Assembly: GCF_003667825.1 (NCBI RefSeq)
Contig: NZ_CP033043.1
Location: forward strand, 311,001 to 375,000
Reading direction: 5' to 3'
DNA: 64,000 nt
DNA from: Metabacillus litoralis
GTDB taxonomy: Bacteria > Bacillota > Bacilli > Bacillales > Bacillaceae
Shown here in pieces: positions 28,768 through 38,088 of the stretch. Numbering within the stretch: the first letter of the stretch is position 1; every line of letters begins with the position of its first letter. The notes below the pieces were generated by a model that saw only the letters and a program-made list of their open reading frames with translations, ran no database searches and was not told the DNA's origin. A program made the position numbers and the translations under genes.

Positions 28768-29613
28768 TTACTTGAAACCGCTATATTTCGTTAAGTTAGG
28801 ATTTTGGTATTTTTGAAGAGTGTTTTTTAACATGGCTTTATAAACTTCTTTTAGAGCCAGAGATTTTTTCTCTGTGTTGATTTCATTATCTAACTTAGTG
28901 TTTTGAACGTTATTTTTTATTGGTGGCTCATTAAAACTGGGTAAAACTGACTTAAAATCATCCGTATAGGCAATAATCTCCCCCCATGCCAGAAAGTCTT
29001 CATCAGATATTTTCCATGTATGATTTCCTGAATCATGTCTAATGACAACAAAGTCATCCTTAGTTGTTGTAAAGATTTTATAGCCATTTTTTTTGCAATC
29101 TTCAATAAAAAAGTAATCCTCAGCTCTTGTTCTTTTTTGAAATTGTACCTTGTTATAAACTTCTTTTCTAAAAATAAGAGAAGCTCCCGAAACTGTTTCA
29201 TCATAAGTGTTCTCTTTGTTTTGAATAAGCATCAGTGCTTTTTTATTTGTAAAATAAACGTAGTATGAACTTTTACCAATAATGAAGACATCATCATTTT
29301 CAAATGCTTTCATGGAGTTTAAAAGATAGTTTGGACCATAACAGTCATCATCATCAAATTTTGCAATGTAGTCATAATTTGCTTTTAAAATACCGAAATT
29401 AAGACAATCTCCTAATGCAGCTCCTTCATGTAATTGAAACACTCGGACATTTTGGTAATTCGCGGCTTCTTTCTGCCACTTAATAAGATCTAATTCATCT
29501 TTATTTAAGATGATAATAAGTTCTTTTTCATCCCATTGCTGTTGTTTATAATTTCTAAAGACATTTTCCATGAACTGATCTCTTATCGTGCAGGTAATAA
29601 TAGATACTTTCAT
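28768..29613 (-). CDS. family 2 glycosyltransferase
   Basis: A 281-aa GT-A fold enzyme. The sequence shows a beta-strand start MKVSIITCTIRDQFMENV and the metal/nucleotide-sugar motif YIAKFDDDDCYG (DxD type). An EDYFF segment resembles the ED catalytic-base motif. It lies 26 bases downstream of a second family 2 glycosyltransferase on the same strand, so both are probably co-transcribed. Being divergent from the spore oxidase operon, it may decorate spore-surface proteins, which is only an inference. Confidence 0.85.
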   Translation of the reverse strand: MKVSIITCTIRDQFMENVFRNYKQQQWDEKELIIILNKDELDLIKWQKEAANYQNVRVFQLHEGAALGDCLNFGILKANYDYIAKFDDDDCYGPNYLLNSMKAFENDDVFIIGKSSYYVYFTNKKALMLIQNKENTYDETVSGASLIFRKEVYNKVQFQKRTRAEDYFFIEDCKKNGYKIFTTTKDDFVVIRHDSGNHTWKISDEDFLAWGEIIAYTDDFKSVLPSFNEPPIKNNVQNTKLDNEINTEKKSLALKEVYKAMLKNTLQKYQNPNLTKYSGFK

Positions 29614-29639
29614 CCCTATTGCTCCTTTGTCATATTTAG

Positions 29640-30881
29640 TTAAGTGAAGATGATTTTTTTAGTTAATTTGGTTAGTTTGTTGTAACGATTTAAATTTTCC
29701 AGCTTCATCAATTCGCTGAACAAATCATCTCTCTGTTTTTTAGTGAAGCCTACTGCACCCATGATGTTTTTATGTCTAACATCTATTTTTAACAGCAAAG
29801 TAATCGTTACAAGGATTTTGATAAACATTTTGTTAAACAATAAGAAGTCTTGCAGGTCATTCTCCAGAAAATTTTTATATTCGATAAGCACTTCGTTCAT
29901 TTCGTTTAAATTCAATATTTGGCTTAGCTCAATTCCTAAAAAGAGAACATCTATATCAGGATGTTTGGTTAGAAAGAGATGAAAATTATCGATTGCTTCT
30001 TGCCAATTATCTGAACTGACAGGATGTTCTTGATGATAGCTAACCACATGTTCACTTGCTAAGTATTCTGCACCTGCTTCATATAGGCGATATCCAAGTT
30101 CCCAATCTTCATAGCCATAGCCCACAAAATCCTCATCAAATCCACCTACTTTATCTAGCAAAGCTTTCCTTAAGGAAACATTGCCTGTTAAAAAAGCCAT
30201 CCAGGGAAATGAAAATCCATCTAAGTTAGGTCCATATTGCTCCAATATAAAGCTAAACCACGAAGATTTTTCAAAGCTTAACATTTTGTAGCTTTTATCA
30301 TCAAAGTCTTTGTTTTCAAGTAAGGGAAAAGGTGCTGACAATGAGTTTTGGTATTCCAAAAAACGTAAAGAAAGCTTTGGATCATCCTTGATCATTTCCT
30401 TGACTTCTTGCACTTGTTCCGGTTGGAAGCTTGGAAAAACACATGAATACAAAGCGTGATAGGACATGGCACCCGTTACAATTAAGTTGTTTTTTTGTTG
30501 ATGATATTGATAGTGATTTTGAATAAAGCTTGGTTCTACGTACATTTCGGCATCCAGAAAAATTATGACTTTTCCACGTGCATGTTGAATTCCTATATTT
30601 CTTACTTTTGCTCGACCGTTATTTGAATTACAACGAATATAGTAAAAATTGTAAGGGGCTTTGTAATTCTCTAAAGTTTCATATGTTTGATCTGTAGAAG
30701 CATCATCTATTAAAAAAACCTCTACTTTTGAAAGATCGAAGTGTTGTTTTTCTAAAGAATAAAGAGTAAATAAATTCAATGGATATTTATTGTAAGACGG
30801 AATAATAATACTGACTTCAATATCGTTGGGAATCTGAGTGTTTCTTGTTATTAATGAATCATTTGTCATGGAATTGGACAT
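29640..30881 (-). CDS. family 2 glycosyltransferase
   Basis: A 413-aa enzyme. The N-terminal GT-A domain (about 20-260) has SIIIPSYNKYP, FLIDDASTD, IIFLDAEMYVEP (DxE-type metal motif) and GGFDEDFVGYGYEDWELGYR, the galactosyltransferase-like ED motif. The C-terminal 140 residues are helical and unrecognised. The ATG at 30881 follows GAAAGG by about 12 bases. It is first of a two-gene unit divergent from the oxidase operon. Confidence 0.87.
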   Translation of the reverse strand: MSNSMTNDSLITRNTQIPNDIEVSIIIPSYNKYPLNLFTLYSLEKQHFDLSKVEVFLIDDASTDQTYETLENYKAPYNFYYIRCNSNNGRAKVRNIGIQHARGKVIIFLDAEMYVEPSFIQNHYQYHQQKNNLIVTGAMSYHALYSCVFPSFQPEQVQEVKEMIKDDPKLSLRFLEYQNSLSAPFPLLENKDFDDKSYKMLSFEKSSWFSFILEQYGPNLDGFSFPWMAFLTGNVSLRKALLDKVGGFDEDFVGYGYEDWELGYRLYEAGAEYLASEHVVSYHQEHPVSSDNWQEAIDNFHLFLTKHPDIDVLFLGIELSQILNLNEMNEVLIEYKNFLENDLQDFLLFNKMFIKILVTITLLLKIDVRHKNIMGAVGFTKKQRDDLFSELMKLENLNRYNKLTKLTKKIIFT

Positions 30882-31035
30882 ACAGCTGAAACAACCTTTC
30901 TCAATGTACTAGGATCGAATCTAATATATAAGATATAGATATTGTTGGGGGATGTATAAGCGGGTATCTATATTTAAACGTAAAATGGTTACTTGTCATT
31001 TTAGGAGTAATTATAAATGGAACTTGGTTATTAGG

Positions 31036-31063
31036 AACATGTTCTTATAAGATTCATAATTTA
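31036..31063 (+). promoter_or_regulatory. candidate SigK promoter of the oxidase operon
   Basis: AACA (31036-31039), 15 bases, CATAATTTA (31055-31063) fits the SigK pattern mACm-N16-CATAnnnTA closely. It lies about 10 bases before the ribosome binding site of the first gene. The mnx operon of marine Bacillus SG-1 is also expressed in late sporulation. Confidence 0.5.
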
Positions 31064-31080
31064 ATATAGAGGTGATGAAC

Positions 31081-31497
31081 ATGTCCGAATGGTATGGACT
31101 TTTGATTTATATGAATCTTGTTGTGATGTTTTTAGCATATATTTACTTTTATAAAAGACGAAAATTGATTGGTTTTCATTTAGGCATGAATATAGCGATG
31201 GTTGCTGGTGGTAGTCTTGCAATTGGAACTGGAGTTATTTTAATAAATCAATTTCCGCTTCATTTCCTGGAAATTACGATTATCGCAACATTAACGGGAC
31301 TAATAATAGGTAGTTTATTTGGTGGACTTTTTGATTATCAAACGTTATTAACAGGCTTTATAAATGGATTGATGATGGGAATTATGTCTCCTATGATTGG
31401 AGCAGCAGCAAGCGGGACAACGTTTATTCTATTTCTTGAATTCTGTATTATTGGAGCATTTGGATTACTTATTCTTTCATCAAAAAATTCTTCATAA
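31081..31497 (+). CDS. membrane protein, first gene of MnxG-type operon
   Basis: A 138-aa hydrophobic protein with four or five predicted helices and a Gly-rich section (GSLFGGLFDYQTLLTGFING). The next gene is a paralogue with the same GSL...QTLxxG...MxGxMIGA pattern. The ATG at 31081 lies 8 bases after AGAGG; earlier in-frame GTG/ATG overlap that site. I do not recognise a named family; the position corresponds to upstream mnx genes of unknown role. Confidence 0.7.
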   Translation: MSEWYGLLIYMNLVVMFLAYIYFYKRRKLIGFHLGMNIAMVAGGSLAIGTGVILINQFPLHFLEITIIATLTGLIIGSLFGGLFDYQTLLTGFINGLMMGIMSPMIGAAASGTTFILFLEFCIIGAFGLLILSSKNSS

Positions 31498-31512
31498 GAT
31501 AGGTGAAAAAGG

Positions 31513-31971
31513 TTGAACACCATCATGCTGATACTCTTAACAAACTGTCTTATTGCATTATTTGCTTATCGAGTCTTATTTCGTTCTCGTTATCTTTTTA
31601 GTGATCGTTTCGGGTTTATCGTCTCTATAACAGGAGGTAATATTGTTAGCCTTGTTATGACTAACAACCTCTTTTATTTATTCTCTAATCATTTTACCGT
31701 GATCAGCTTTGTAAATCTTTTAATCGGCGTAGCTATAGGTGTGACAATTGGTTCTTTATTAAACTCGCAAACTCTTATAGCAGGCATTTACAGTGGTGGA
31801 ACAGGTGCCATAATGGGGACGATGATAGGAGCAGTTTCATTAGATCCATCGATTTGTAGCCTTCCAACACAAATCTATAATCAGCAAGAGCTGGTCCTCT
31901 TTTTTGGTCTTTTTGGTTTATTTCTCCATCTTCTAACAACCCTTCTCTTGCTATTCGCTTTAAAAGTGTAA
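31513..31971 (+). CDS. membrane protein, paralogue of the preceding gene
   Basis: A 152-aa protein with about four hydrophobic helices. The segment GVTIGSLLNSQTLIAG followed by GTMIGA aligns with the preceding protein. A TTG start at 31513 has AGGTG about 8 bases upstream; an in-frame ATG at 31525 is the alternative. The 15-base gap to the previous stop supports one transcript. Function unknown; a tandem pair could form a hetero-oligomer in a forespore or mother-cell membrane. Confidence 0.68.
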   Translation: MNTIMLILLTNCLIALFAYRVLFRSRYLFSDRFGFIVSITGGNIVSLVMTNNLFYLFSNHFTVISFVNLLIGVAIGVTIGSLLNSQTLIAGIYSGGTGAIMGTMIGAVSLDPSICSLPTQIYNQQELVLFFGLFGLFLHLLTTLLLLFALKV

Positions 31972-32082
31972 GACGGGAGAATCCCCTATATACACTTACT
32001 CATTTATTAAACTAAAACATAGCAATTTAAAAACTTGAACATAGATTAATATGTAAGAAATTGGATGTAAGAGGTGAAACAA

Positions 32083-32826
32083 TTGAAAACAGGATTACGT
32101 CATGATGAGTATGTAAAAAAAATACTGGAGGAAAGACATAGAGAAGAACGTAAAAAGGATCCTATTCACGAAAGTGGTAATCAAATCACTTCACCAGCAG
32201 GCTCAACGTCAACGGAGGAGATACGAATATTCAACGAATATATGGAACAAGCCAACTTGTTTAACATCACAAAATCGACACCTAATCAGCGGAAGGCTCT
32301 TATGTTAAAACGTTTTTTTAAGATGAAGCGGTATCAGCAAGTTGAAATTTATTCTAGTCATGGAGAAGAAACAGTTCACACGTTAGGTAAAGTTACAGCA
32401 ATTGGCCGAGATTTTGTCATGCTGACAAATTTAAAGGATCGTATTTGGTTTCCTTATCATGCCATTATATCTGCCAATGTTCCTTCTGGAATACCAAACT
32501 ATTCAAATAGTCATCAGTCCTACATTTTTGACAACGATTTAAAAAGAAAATTGCTTTATGATTTTGGACAGACTGTTTCCAAACGAGATGCTTTAAAACA
32601 ACAATTTTATGAAGAAACGTTGCACACAAATTTAAAAGCGTGGAAGGGTATATGGGTGAAAGTCAGTACTCAGGATTGCTCGTATGTGGGTCAAATCATA
32701 GATGTACAAGAAAACAATTTATTGCTTTCCTCATTTAATAAAAAGTGGGAGCTTAATTTAGGCACTATTAGTAGGGTGACAAGTTTGCGGCTTCTCTCTT
32801 TATTAACTATTTTTACCAAAAAATAG
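32083..32826 (+). CDS. two-copy Sm-like barrel protein in the oxidase operon
   Basis: A 247-aa soluble basic protein. After a charged helical N-terminus (1-75) it has two similar beta-barrel units. Copy 1 (about 85-130) runs from QVEIYSSHGEETVHTLGK to DFVMLTNLKDRIWFPYHAI. Copy 2 (about 190-235) has KVSTQDCSYVGQIIDVQENN. The same unit recurs in other genes of this region. A TTG at 32083 is preferred because GAGG lies 8 bases upstream; GTG 32074 overlaps it. Function unknown, perhaps a coat or oxidase scaffold. Confidence 0.7.
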   Translation: MKTGLRHDEYVKKILEERHREERKKDPIHESGNQITSPAGSTSTEEIRIFNEYMEQANLFNITKSTPNQRKALMLKRFFKMKRYQQVEIYSSHGEETVHTLGKVTAIGRDFVMLTNLKDRIWFPYHAIISANVPSGIPNYSNSHQSYIFDNDLKRKLLYDFGQTVSKRDALKQQFYEETLHTNLKAWKGIWVKVSTQDCSYVGQIIDVQENNLLLSSFNKKWELNLGTISRVTSLRLLSLLTIFTKK

Positions 32827-32895
32827 GTGTGTGTTAGAGGCAATTTTATAAGACGGTAATACTATATAACACTAGGTCGAAAGGAGGAAAAAGAT

Positions 32896-33186
32896 GTGAA
32901 ATATCAGGAGGACAATATATTTAGAGAACTGAAGAAACTTATGGGCGAGGACGTCTTGATTATAACTGAGTCTTCACAGTTAAATTTATTAGGTCAAACA
33001 TTTCGTCCGATCTTTTGCGGGCCTATAGTAGAAGTAGAGCAAGGTCATGTTACGTTAAGTCCAGTAACTATTAAAATTTTAAATGCACCATTTTTTCAGT
33101 TTCCAACTCCATTATCAATTCCACTTGAAAAAATTGCGCAATTTACTCCGAATTTTGATTGTGATGAGAGATTCCCGCTTATTTAA
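32896..33186 (+). CDS. MnxE-like small protein of the spore multicopper oxidase operon
   Basis: A 96-aa protein with a beta-rich Sm-like core (GEDVLIITESSQLNLLG, then PLSIPLEKIAQFTP). GTG 32896 follows AAGGAGG by 8 bases; an overlapping ATG at 32894 hits a stop at once. Two small proteins immediately before a giant oxidase is the mnxE-mnxF-mnxG order of Bacillus SG-1/PL-12, where MnxE and MnxF form a complex with MnxG. Assignment rests on position, size and fold pattern. Confidence 0.62.
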   Translation: MKYQEDNIFRELKKLMGEDVLIITESSQLNLLGQTFRPIFCGPIVEVEQGHVTLSPVTIKILNAPFFQFPTPLSIPLEKIAQFTPNFDCDERFPLI

Positions 33187-33213
33187 GTAATGCCGAAAGG
33201 AGATGATAAAAAA

Positions 33214-33501
33214 GTGAAGGGTAATTCATTTAATTCAACTCATAATGTCGTTCGTGATCAAGCGATAACTGATTATTTTATAGAAAATATTGGGAATAGA
33301 GCTTTTGTTCTTACTCCTTCTTTTCCCTTTATGTTTGTTGGAGAAATTTTAGATGTTATGGAGGATATGGTGTTAATTGATGTAGAAGCTACTCACTTCG
33401 CACAACTTGAGAACCGAACATGGTTTATTCATATTCATAATATCGAGGTTTTTTATATTGAACAAGAAGGCGGAGTGGAAATTCCTAGACTAACAGATTA
33501 A
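33214..33501 (+). CDS. MnxF-like small protein of the spore multicopper oxidase operon
   Basis: A 95-aa protein with an Sm-like core: FVLTPSFPFMFVGEILDVME and then MVLIDVEATHFAQLENRTWF, ending in HIHNIEVFYIE. The GTG start at 33214 is chosen because AAAGGAG (33196-33202) lies upstream; the longer frame from ATG 33190 would contain this site and lacks its own. It sits 17 bases before the oxidase start. In known systems the MnxE/F partner stabilises MnxG and holds additional copper. Confidence 0.62.
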   Translation: MKGNSFNSTHNVVRDQAITDYFIENIGNRAFVLTPSFPFMFVGEILDVMEDMVLIDVEATHFAQLENRTWFIHIHNIEVFYIEQEGGVEIPRLTD

Positions 33502-33518
33502 TAGAAAGGAGGAACATT

Positions 33519-36500
33519 ATGTTACGGCAATACCATGTCGTTGCGATACCGATTCGAATTGTAGTCAACAATTTTGGCGACTACAACCCGGATGGAAGGA
33601 TATACGTATTAAAAGAAAACGTTGATGAAGTAAGAGAATGCGTCCGTAAAAATCCTTTTACCCCTGTGGATTTAGTTCAACCATTAACCATTCGGGCAAA
33701 TGAAGGTGATGTAGTTGAAATTCTTTTTGAGAATCAACTGCCATTTGCTGCAGGAATGCACTTTCAAGAAGCGGATTATGATGTATTAACCTCTGATGGT
33801 GCAAATGTAGGGTTTAACCCAAGTTCTCTGGTAGAGTGCGGGGAGAAGATTCTATATAGAATTCACGCTACAGCTGAGGGGACCTACTTTTTCACCGACT
33901 TAGGTAATGTAGCAAGTACTGAAGAAGGTTCAAGCATCCAAGGATTATTTGGTGCATTAATTGTTGAGAAAAGGGGTTCATGGTGGACGGATCCTGTCAC
34001 GGGTGGGCAAATAAATAGTGGTGTTTTTGCTGATATCCACAATCCATTTTTACCATCATTTAGAGAGTATGCATGGTTTTTTAATGACGAAATGGAAGTG
34101 AATGATTTAACAGGAAATAGACCCTTAAATCCAATCACTAATCAGGAATCTGAATCATTTCATGGAGTTAACTTAAGGTATGAACCACTGAGAAATAGAT
34201 TAAGACTAATTGAAGAAGGTGTAGTCAGTCCAGAACTTGAAGGAGAAGAAGTTCATCATGATTCTTGGGTATTTGGTGATCCAGCTACACCGATATTAAG
34301 AGGATATAAAGGAGATCCGGCTATAATAAGGTTAATTCATGGAGCTTCAAAAGAAACACATGTTTTTCATTATCATGTCCATCAATGGCTTCGTGACCCA
34401 AGTAACACATTATCCGAAATTGTTGATTCACAAGCAATTAGTCCACAGTCACACTATGATATTAGTCCGCTCTATGGACTAGGGAGTCTTCATGGAGCAT
34501 TTGGAGATGTGATTATACATTGTCATTTATATCCACACTTTGATGCAGGAATGTGGGGAATTAATCGTATTTTTGACACCTTACAAGATGGTAGTCAGTG
34601 TTATCCGAATGGTGTACCTATTGCACCACTGAAACCATTACCTGATCGACCTTGTCCACCGAAGCCTACAAAAGAAAATCCAGGATTCCCGAACTTTATT
34701 CCAGGTAAAGTAGGATGTAAAGCACCTCGTCCACCACTTGGGATCGTTGGTGGACGAGAAATGACTGAATTAGAAAAAAATGCAGCTGTTCCCAATGCTA
34801 GACCTGGTGCCGTGTTTGTTGATTCGTGTTTGTCTAATCCTGTTGTTGTGGAATATAACGTATCTCTTATTGAGTTACCGATTATTTATAATCGTCAAGG
34901 CTGGCATGATCCGAAAGGGAGATTCTATGTACTTGATGAAGATCTGGATGATGTGCTGGCAGGTAGAAAAGAGCCTGAGCCCCTTGTTTTACAAATACCG
35001 GCTAGTTCGTGTATCCGAATGAACTTTACAAATCTGTTACCTCACATTCTTGATGGAGATGCATTCCAACTTGTAACAAGAACTTATGAAGTAGGTTTTC
35101 ATATTCATTTTGTGAAATTTGATGTGTTAGTCACGGATGGTGCAAATGTAGGCTGGAATTATGATAGCTCTGTCCTACCTGGTCAGACAATACGTTATGA
35201 ATGGTATGCTGATACCGAATTAAAGGCATTCTTTTTCCATGATCATTTGAACGCCACTTCACATGAGCAACACGGGATTTTTGGTGCAGGTATTATTCAG
35301 CCTAGGTTTTCGAAATTTTTTGATAGTCGTACAGGAGAAGAAGTGGATCATGGTACACAGGTAACTGTTGTGAATCCTATTATCCCGGATTATCGTGATC
35401 AATCACTGTTTGTACAGGATTTTGCTTATCTTTTTGATAAAGATGGATGTCCTATCCAACCACCTGAATTCCCCGGATCACTCGAAGATCCAGGTGTATT
35501 TGGGGTTAATTATAAAAACGAGCCATTACAATTCAGATTAGGAAAAGACTGTGATCCAGCCTATTCGTTTAGCTCATATGTTCATGGAGATCCTGTCACA
35601 CCAATTCTTAGAACCTATGAAGGTGATCCTATTCGAATCCGATTGCTGCAAGGGGCGCATGAAGAATCTCATAGCTTTAACTTACATGGTCTAAAGTGGA
35701 AGTCAGAACGAGCAGACTTAGATTCCATGTTCCAAGCTCAACAGCATATAGGAATATCAGAATCGTTTACGTTTGAAACAGAGGTTCCTTTAGCAGGCGA
35801 TTATTTATGGGCCTTTGAAGATGAAGAGGACATTTGGTTAGGAACATGGGGGTTAATTCGGGCTTTTGATGAGCTCGTAGACGATTTAATAGTATTGCCA
35901 GATCGGCCTTGTCCACCTCCTAGAACGAAATCTTTACCTGAAGTAACAGGTAAACCACCGGCTTTGGCTGATCCATTGTGTTCATTACCACCAAAAGCAC
36001 ATGATAAAGCACCCGTTAGAAAGTATGACGTTGTGTGTTTTCAAACACCAATTATTTACAACAAATATGGTGATCACGATCCATTTGGAATCATTTTTGC
36101 CCTAGAAGAGGATGTGGAGGATATTTTATGTGGGAAAAAGAATCCTGAACCGCTCGTTCTAAGAGGTAATGCGGGGGATTTAGTAGAAGTCACTTTAACA
36201 AGTAAATTAAAATTTGACTTGTTTCCTTTCCCAGATGGGATTCACCCATATCCTCCTGTCAAGGAGCAAGCTTTCTATCCACCTTCTCTAAGAATATCTC
36301 TTCACACGAGCTTACTAGACTATGATGTAAAAACATCAAGTGGAGATACAGTCGGGTTTAACCCTGATCAAACAGTTGGTCCAGATGAAAAAATCACGTA
36401 TCGATGGTTTGTTGATGGCTCTCATGGAACCTGTGCAATGTGGGATGTCGCTGATTTACGTAATCATCGCTCATTTGGGACATTTGGAGCATTTATTGCT

Positions 36501-37166
36501 GAACCAAGATTTACAACTTATCATGATCCATACACATTATGTGAGGTGAATATTGGAGCAAACGTTGTCCTTAAGAATCCATTCTTGCCAGAAACGAGAG
36601 AATTCGTATTAATTATGCATGATGGAGTTCGACTTGTTGATAAAAAAGAGCAGCTAATCATTGATCCAATTGATGGTATCTTACCTGAACCAGATCCTGA
36701 GGAAGAGGTGGACACATATGATTTTGGTTCGCGTGGGTTCAACTATCGAACAGAGCGCTTAATTAATCGATATCGAGAACATCCGGTTTTAAGTGATTTA
36801 TTTAGTTCAAAAGTATTTGGAGACCCAGCAACACCTGTTTTTGAAGCCTATCCAGGAGATCCAATTGTCATTCGTTTAACAAACCCTTCTGAACGAAGAC
36901 GTGCTCATACGTTCCATTTACATGGACACAAATGGAAGTTCGATGTAAAAGATATCGATTCGCGTGTACAATCATTTGTCGGTCATCTCATTGCTGGAGC
37001 AGCAGAGAATCTTGAACTTATTGGTGGTGCTGGAGGAATTCTAAACTTCCCAGGAGACTATATGTACCGTTCGGGAAATATCCGTTGGGACATTGAACAA
37101 GGGATGTGGGGAATCATTCGTGTTCATGAAGAGCTTCAAAAGCATTTACCAACATTAAAAGATTAG
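33519..37166 (+). CDS. mnxG: MnxG-like six-cupredoxin multicopper oxidase (putative spore Mn(II) oxidase)
   Basis: A 1215-aa protein of three homologous repeats starting near residues 4, 444 and 835 (each with an IYN..G..DP.G..Y.L motif), i.e. six cupredoxin domains as in ceruloplasmin. Copper motifs are clear: HVFHYHVH (H281, H284, H286, H288), HCHLYPHFDAGM (H334-M345), HIH (528-530) and HDH (574-576). Repeats 2b and 3 have lost most ligands. Length matches MnxG of Bacillus SG-1. No signal peptide is visible, as expected for a mother-cell-made coat or exosporium enzyme. AAAGGAGGA precedes the ATG. Mn(II) as substrate is inferred. Confidence 0.82.
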   Translation: MLRQYHVVAIPIRIVVNNFGDYNPDGRIYVLKENVDEVRECVRKNPFTPVDLVQPLTIRANEGDVVEILFENQLPFAAGMHFQEADYDVLTSDGANVGFNPSSLVECGEKILYRIHATAEGTYFFTDLGNVASTEEGSSIQGLFGALIVEKRGSWWTDPVTGGQINSGVFADIHNPFLPSFREYAWFFNDEMEVNDLTGNRPLNPITNQESESFHGVNLRYEPLRNRLRLIEEGVVSPELEGEEVHHDSWVFGDPATPILRGYKGDPAIIRLIHGASKETHVFHYHVHQWLRDPSNTLSEIVDSQAISPQSHYDISPLYGLGSLHGAFGDVIIHCHLYPHFDAGMWGINRIFDTLQDGSQCYPNGVPIAPLKPLPDRPCPPKPTKENPGFPNFIPGKVGCKAPRPPLGIVGGREMTELEKNAAVPNARPGAVFVDSCLSNPVVVEYNVSLIELPIIYNRQGWHDPKGRFYVLDEDLDDVLAGRKEPEPLVLQIPASSCIRMNFTNLLPHILDGDAFQLVTRTYEVGFHIHFVKFDVLVTDGANVGWNYDSSVLPGQTIRYEWYADTELKAFFFHDHLNATSHEQHGIFGAGIIQPRFSKFFDSRTGEEVDHGTQVTVVNPIIPDYRDQSLFVQDFAYLFDKDGCPIQPPEFPGSLEDPGVFGVNYKNEPLQFRLGKDCDPAYSFSSYVHGDPVTPILRTYEGDPIRIRLLQGAHEESHSFNLHGLKWKSERADLDSMFQAQQHIGISESFTFETEVPLAGDYLWAFEDEEDIWLGTWGLIRAFDELVDDLIVLPDRPCPPPRTKSLPEVTGKPPALADPLCSLPPKAHDKAPVRKYDVVCFQTPIIYNKYGDHDPFGIIFALEEDVEDILCGKKNPEPLVLRGNAGDLVEVTLTSKLKFDLFPFPDGIHPYPPVKEQAFYPPSLRISLHTSLLDYDVKTSSGDTVGFNPDQTVGPDEKITYRWFVDGSHGTCAMWDVADLRNHRSFGTFGAFIAEPRFTTYHDPYTLCEVNIGANVVLKNPFLPETREFVLIMHDGVRLVDKKEQLIIDPIDGILPEPDPEEEVDTYDFGSRGFNYRTERLINRYREHPVLSDLFSSKVFGDPATPVFEAYPGDPIVIRLTNPSERRRAHTFHLHGHKWKFDVKDIDSRVQSFVGHLIAGAAENLELIGGAGGILNFPGDYMYRSGNIRWDIEQGMWGIIRVHEELQKHLPTLKD

Positions 37167-37217
37167 TTGATAGGGGAGGGTGGCTATTCCTCCCTAAGTT
37201 TGAAAGGAGGTAAAAAT

Positions 37218-38021
37218 GTGAGAGAAAAGTTTGAGAGCTGTGAGTTTAGTTGTCCGGAGGTTGTTCCACCAGGTGCACCGGATGACTTTTGTATTCCAGA
37301 ACAATGCTGCCCTGATCAAATAGCTACTCCAAAGTTTCCATCGCCGACTACTTGTTTACCTGAGGAAGTTCAGCGTGAACTAGAGGAAAGAATTGACGTA
37401 GTAAATGAATTATTATTAAATCTAGCTTTATCTGGTGAGCAGCCTGAAGAAGCTAGAAGAGACGCTTTTGATGGGTTAATGGGACAGTTCATTAGGGTAA
37501 AATTAACATGTGAAAAAGAGGTATTAACAACAAAAAAGAGAATGTCAGTAAAAAAGAAACAAATGCTTAAGAAAAAAATACTTGCAAGAAGACCTAAAGG
37601 GTGTGTTAATCTCGTTGGTTGGGATTTTGTTCTATTGAAGCATGAGGATACTTTCGTCCTTATTCCTTTTGAAAAAATTTGTTTCATTAAATCAGAGGGC
37701 CCTCTTCTTGAAACCACAGACGAACCTCAACTAACTAATATTGACCCATGTTTTAGACGTGCTTTGGCCTATAATTTTGGAGAGGTCGTTTCATCATCAC
37801 CTGAGTTAATTCAACTATTTTTCCGAATTCGCCTAAATAACTTCCTACTTCTTCTTTTAGATAAAGAGGCTGAGGTGAAATTGGACAATCAACTAGTTAA
37901 AGGTAAACTTATAGATTTGTCACGCGAAACTATCACAATATGTAGAGAAGGTAAAGATCGTGAAATTCCACTAAATGTAGTTTGTTTTATGAAATTTAAA
38001 GATGGCCTTGATGTTAATTAA
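37218..38021 (+). CDS. two-copy Sm-like barrel protein downstream of mnxG
   Basis: A 267-aa protein. The Cys/Pro-rich N-terminus (CEFSCPEVVPPGAPDDFC, then CCPDQ and TCLPEE) precedes two barrel units: about 95-165 (FIRVKLTCEKEVLTTKK to VLIPFEKICFIKSE) and about 205-262 (LDNQLVKGKLIDLSRETI to EIPLNVVCFMKF). GTG 37218 lies 7 bases after AAAGGAGG; the frame is open upstream but has no other site. A small hairpin (37173-37196) separates it from mnxG. Likely a structural coat protein; function inferred only. Confidence 0.72.
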   Translation: MREKFESCEFSCPEVVPPGAPDDFCIPEQCCPDQIATPKFPSPTTCLPEEVQRELEERIDVVNELLLNLALSGEQPEEARRDAFDGLMGQFIRVKLTCEKEVLTTKKRMSVKKKQMLKKKILARRPKGCVNLVGWDFVLLKHEDTFVLIPFEKICFIKSEGPLLETTDEPQLTNIDPCFRRALAYNFGEVVSSSPELIQLFFRIRLNNFLLLLLDKEAEVKLDNQLVKGKLIDLSRETITICREGKDREIPLNVVCFMKFKDGLDVN

Positions 38022-38034
38022 ATCATTTTCTAGT

Positions 38035-38066
38035 ACTCCTCTATCACATGATAGGGGAGTTTTTCT
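38035..38066 (+). terminator. intrinsic terminator of the mnxG operon
   Basis: ACTCCTCTATCA pairs with TGATAGGGGAGT, followed by five T. Confidence 0.88.
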
Positions 38067-38088
38067 TGGAAAAGGGATTTAGGGCCGC

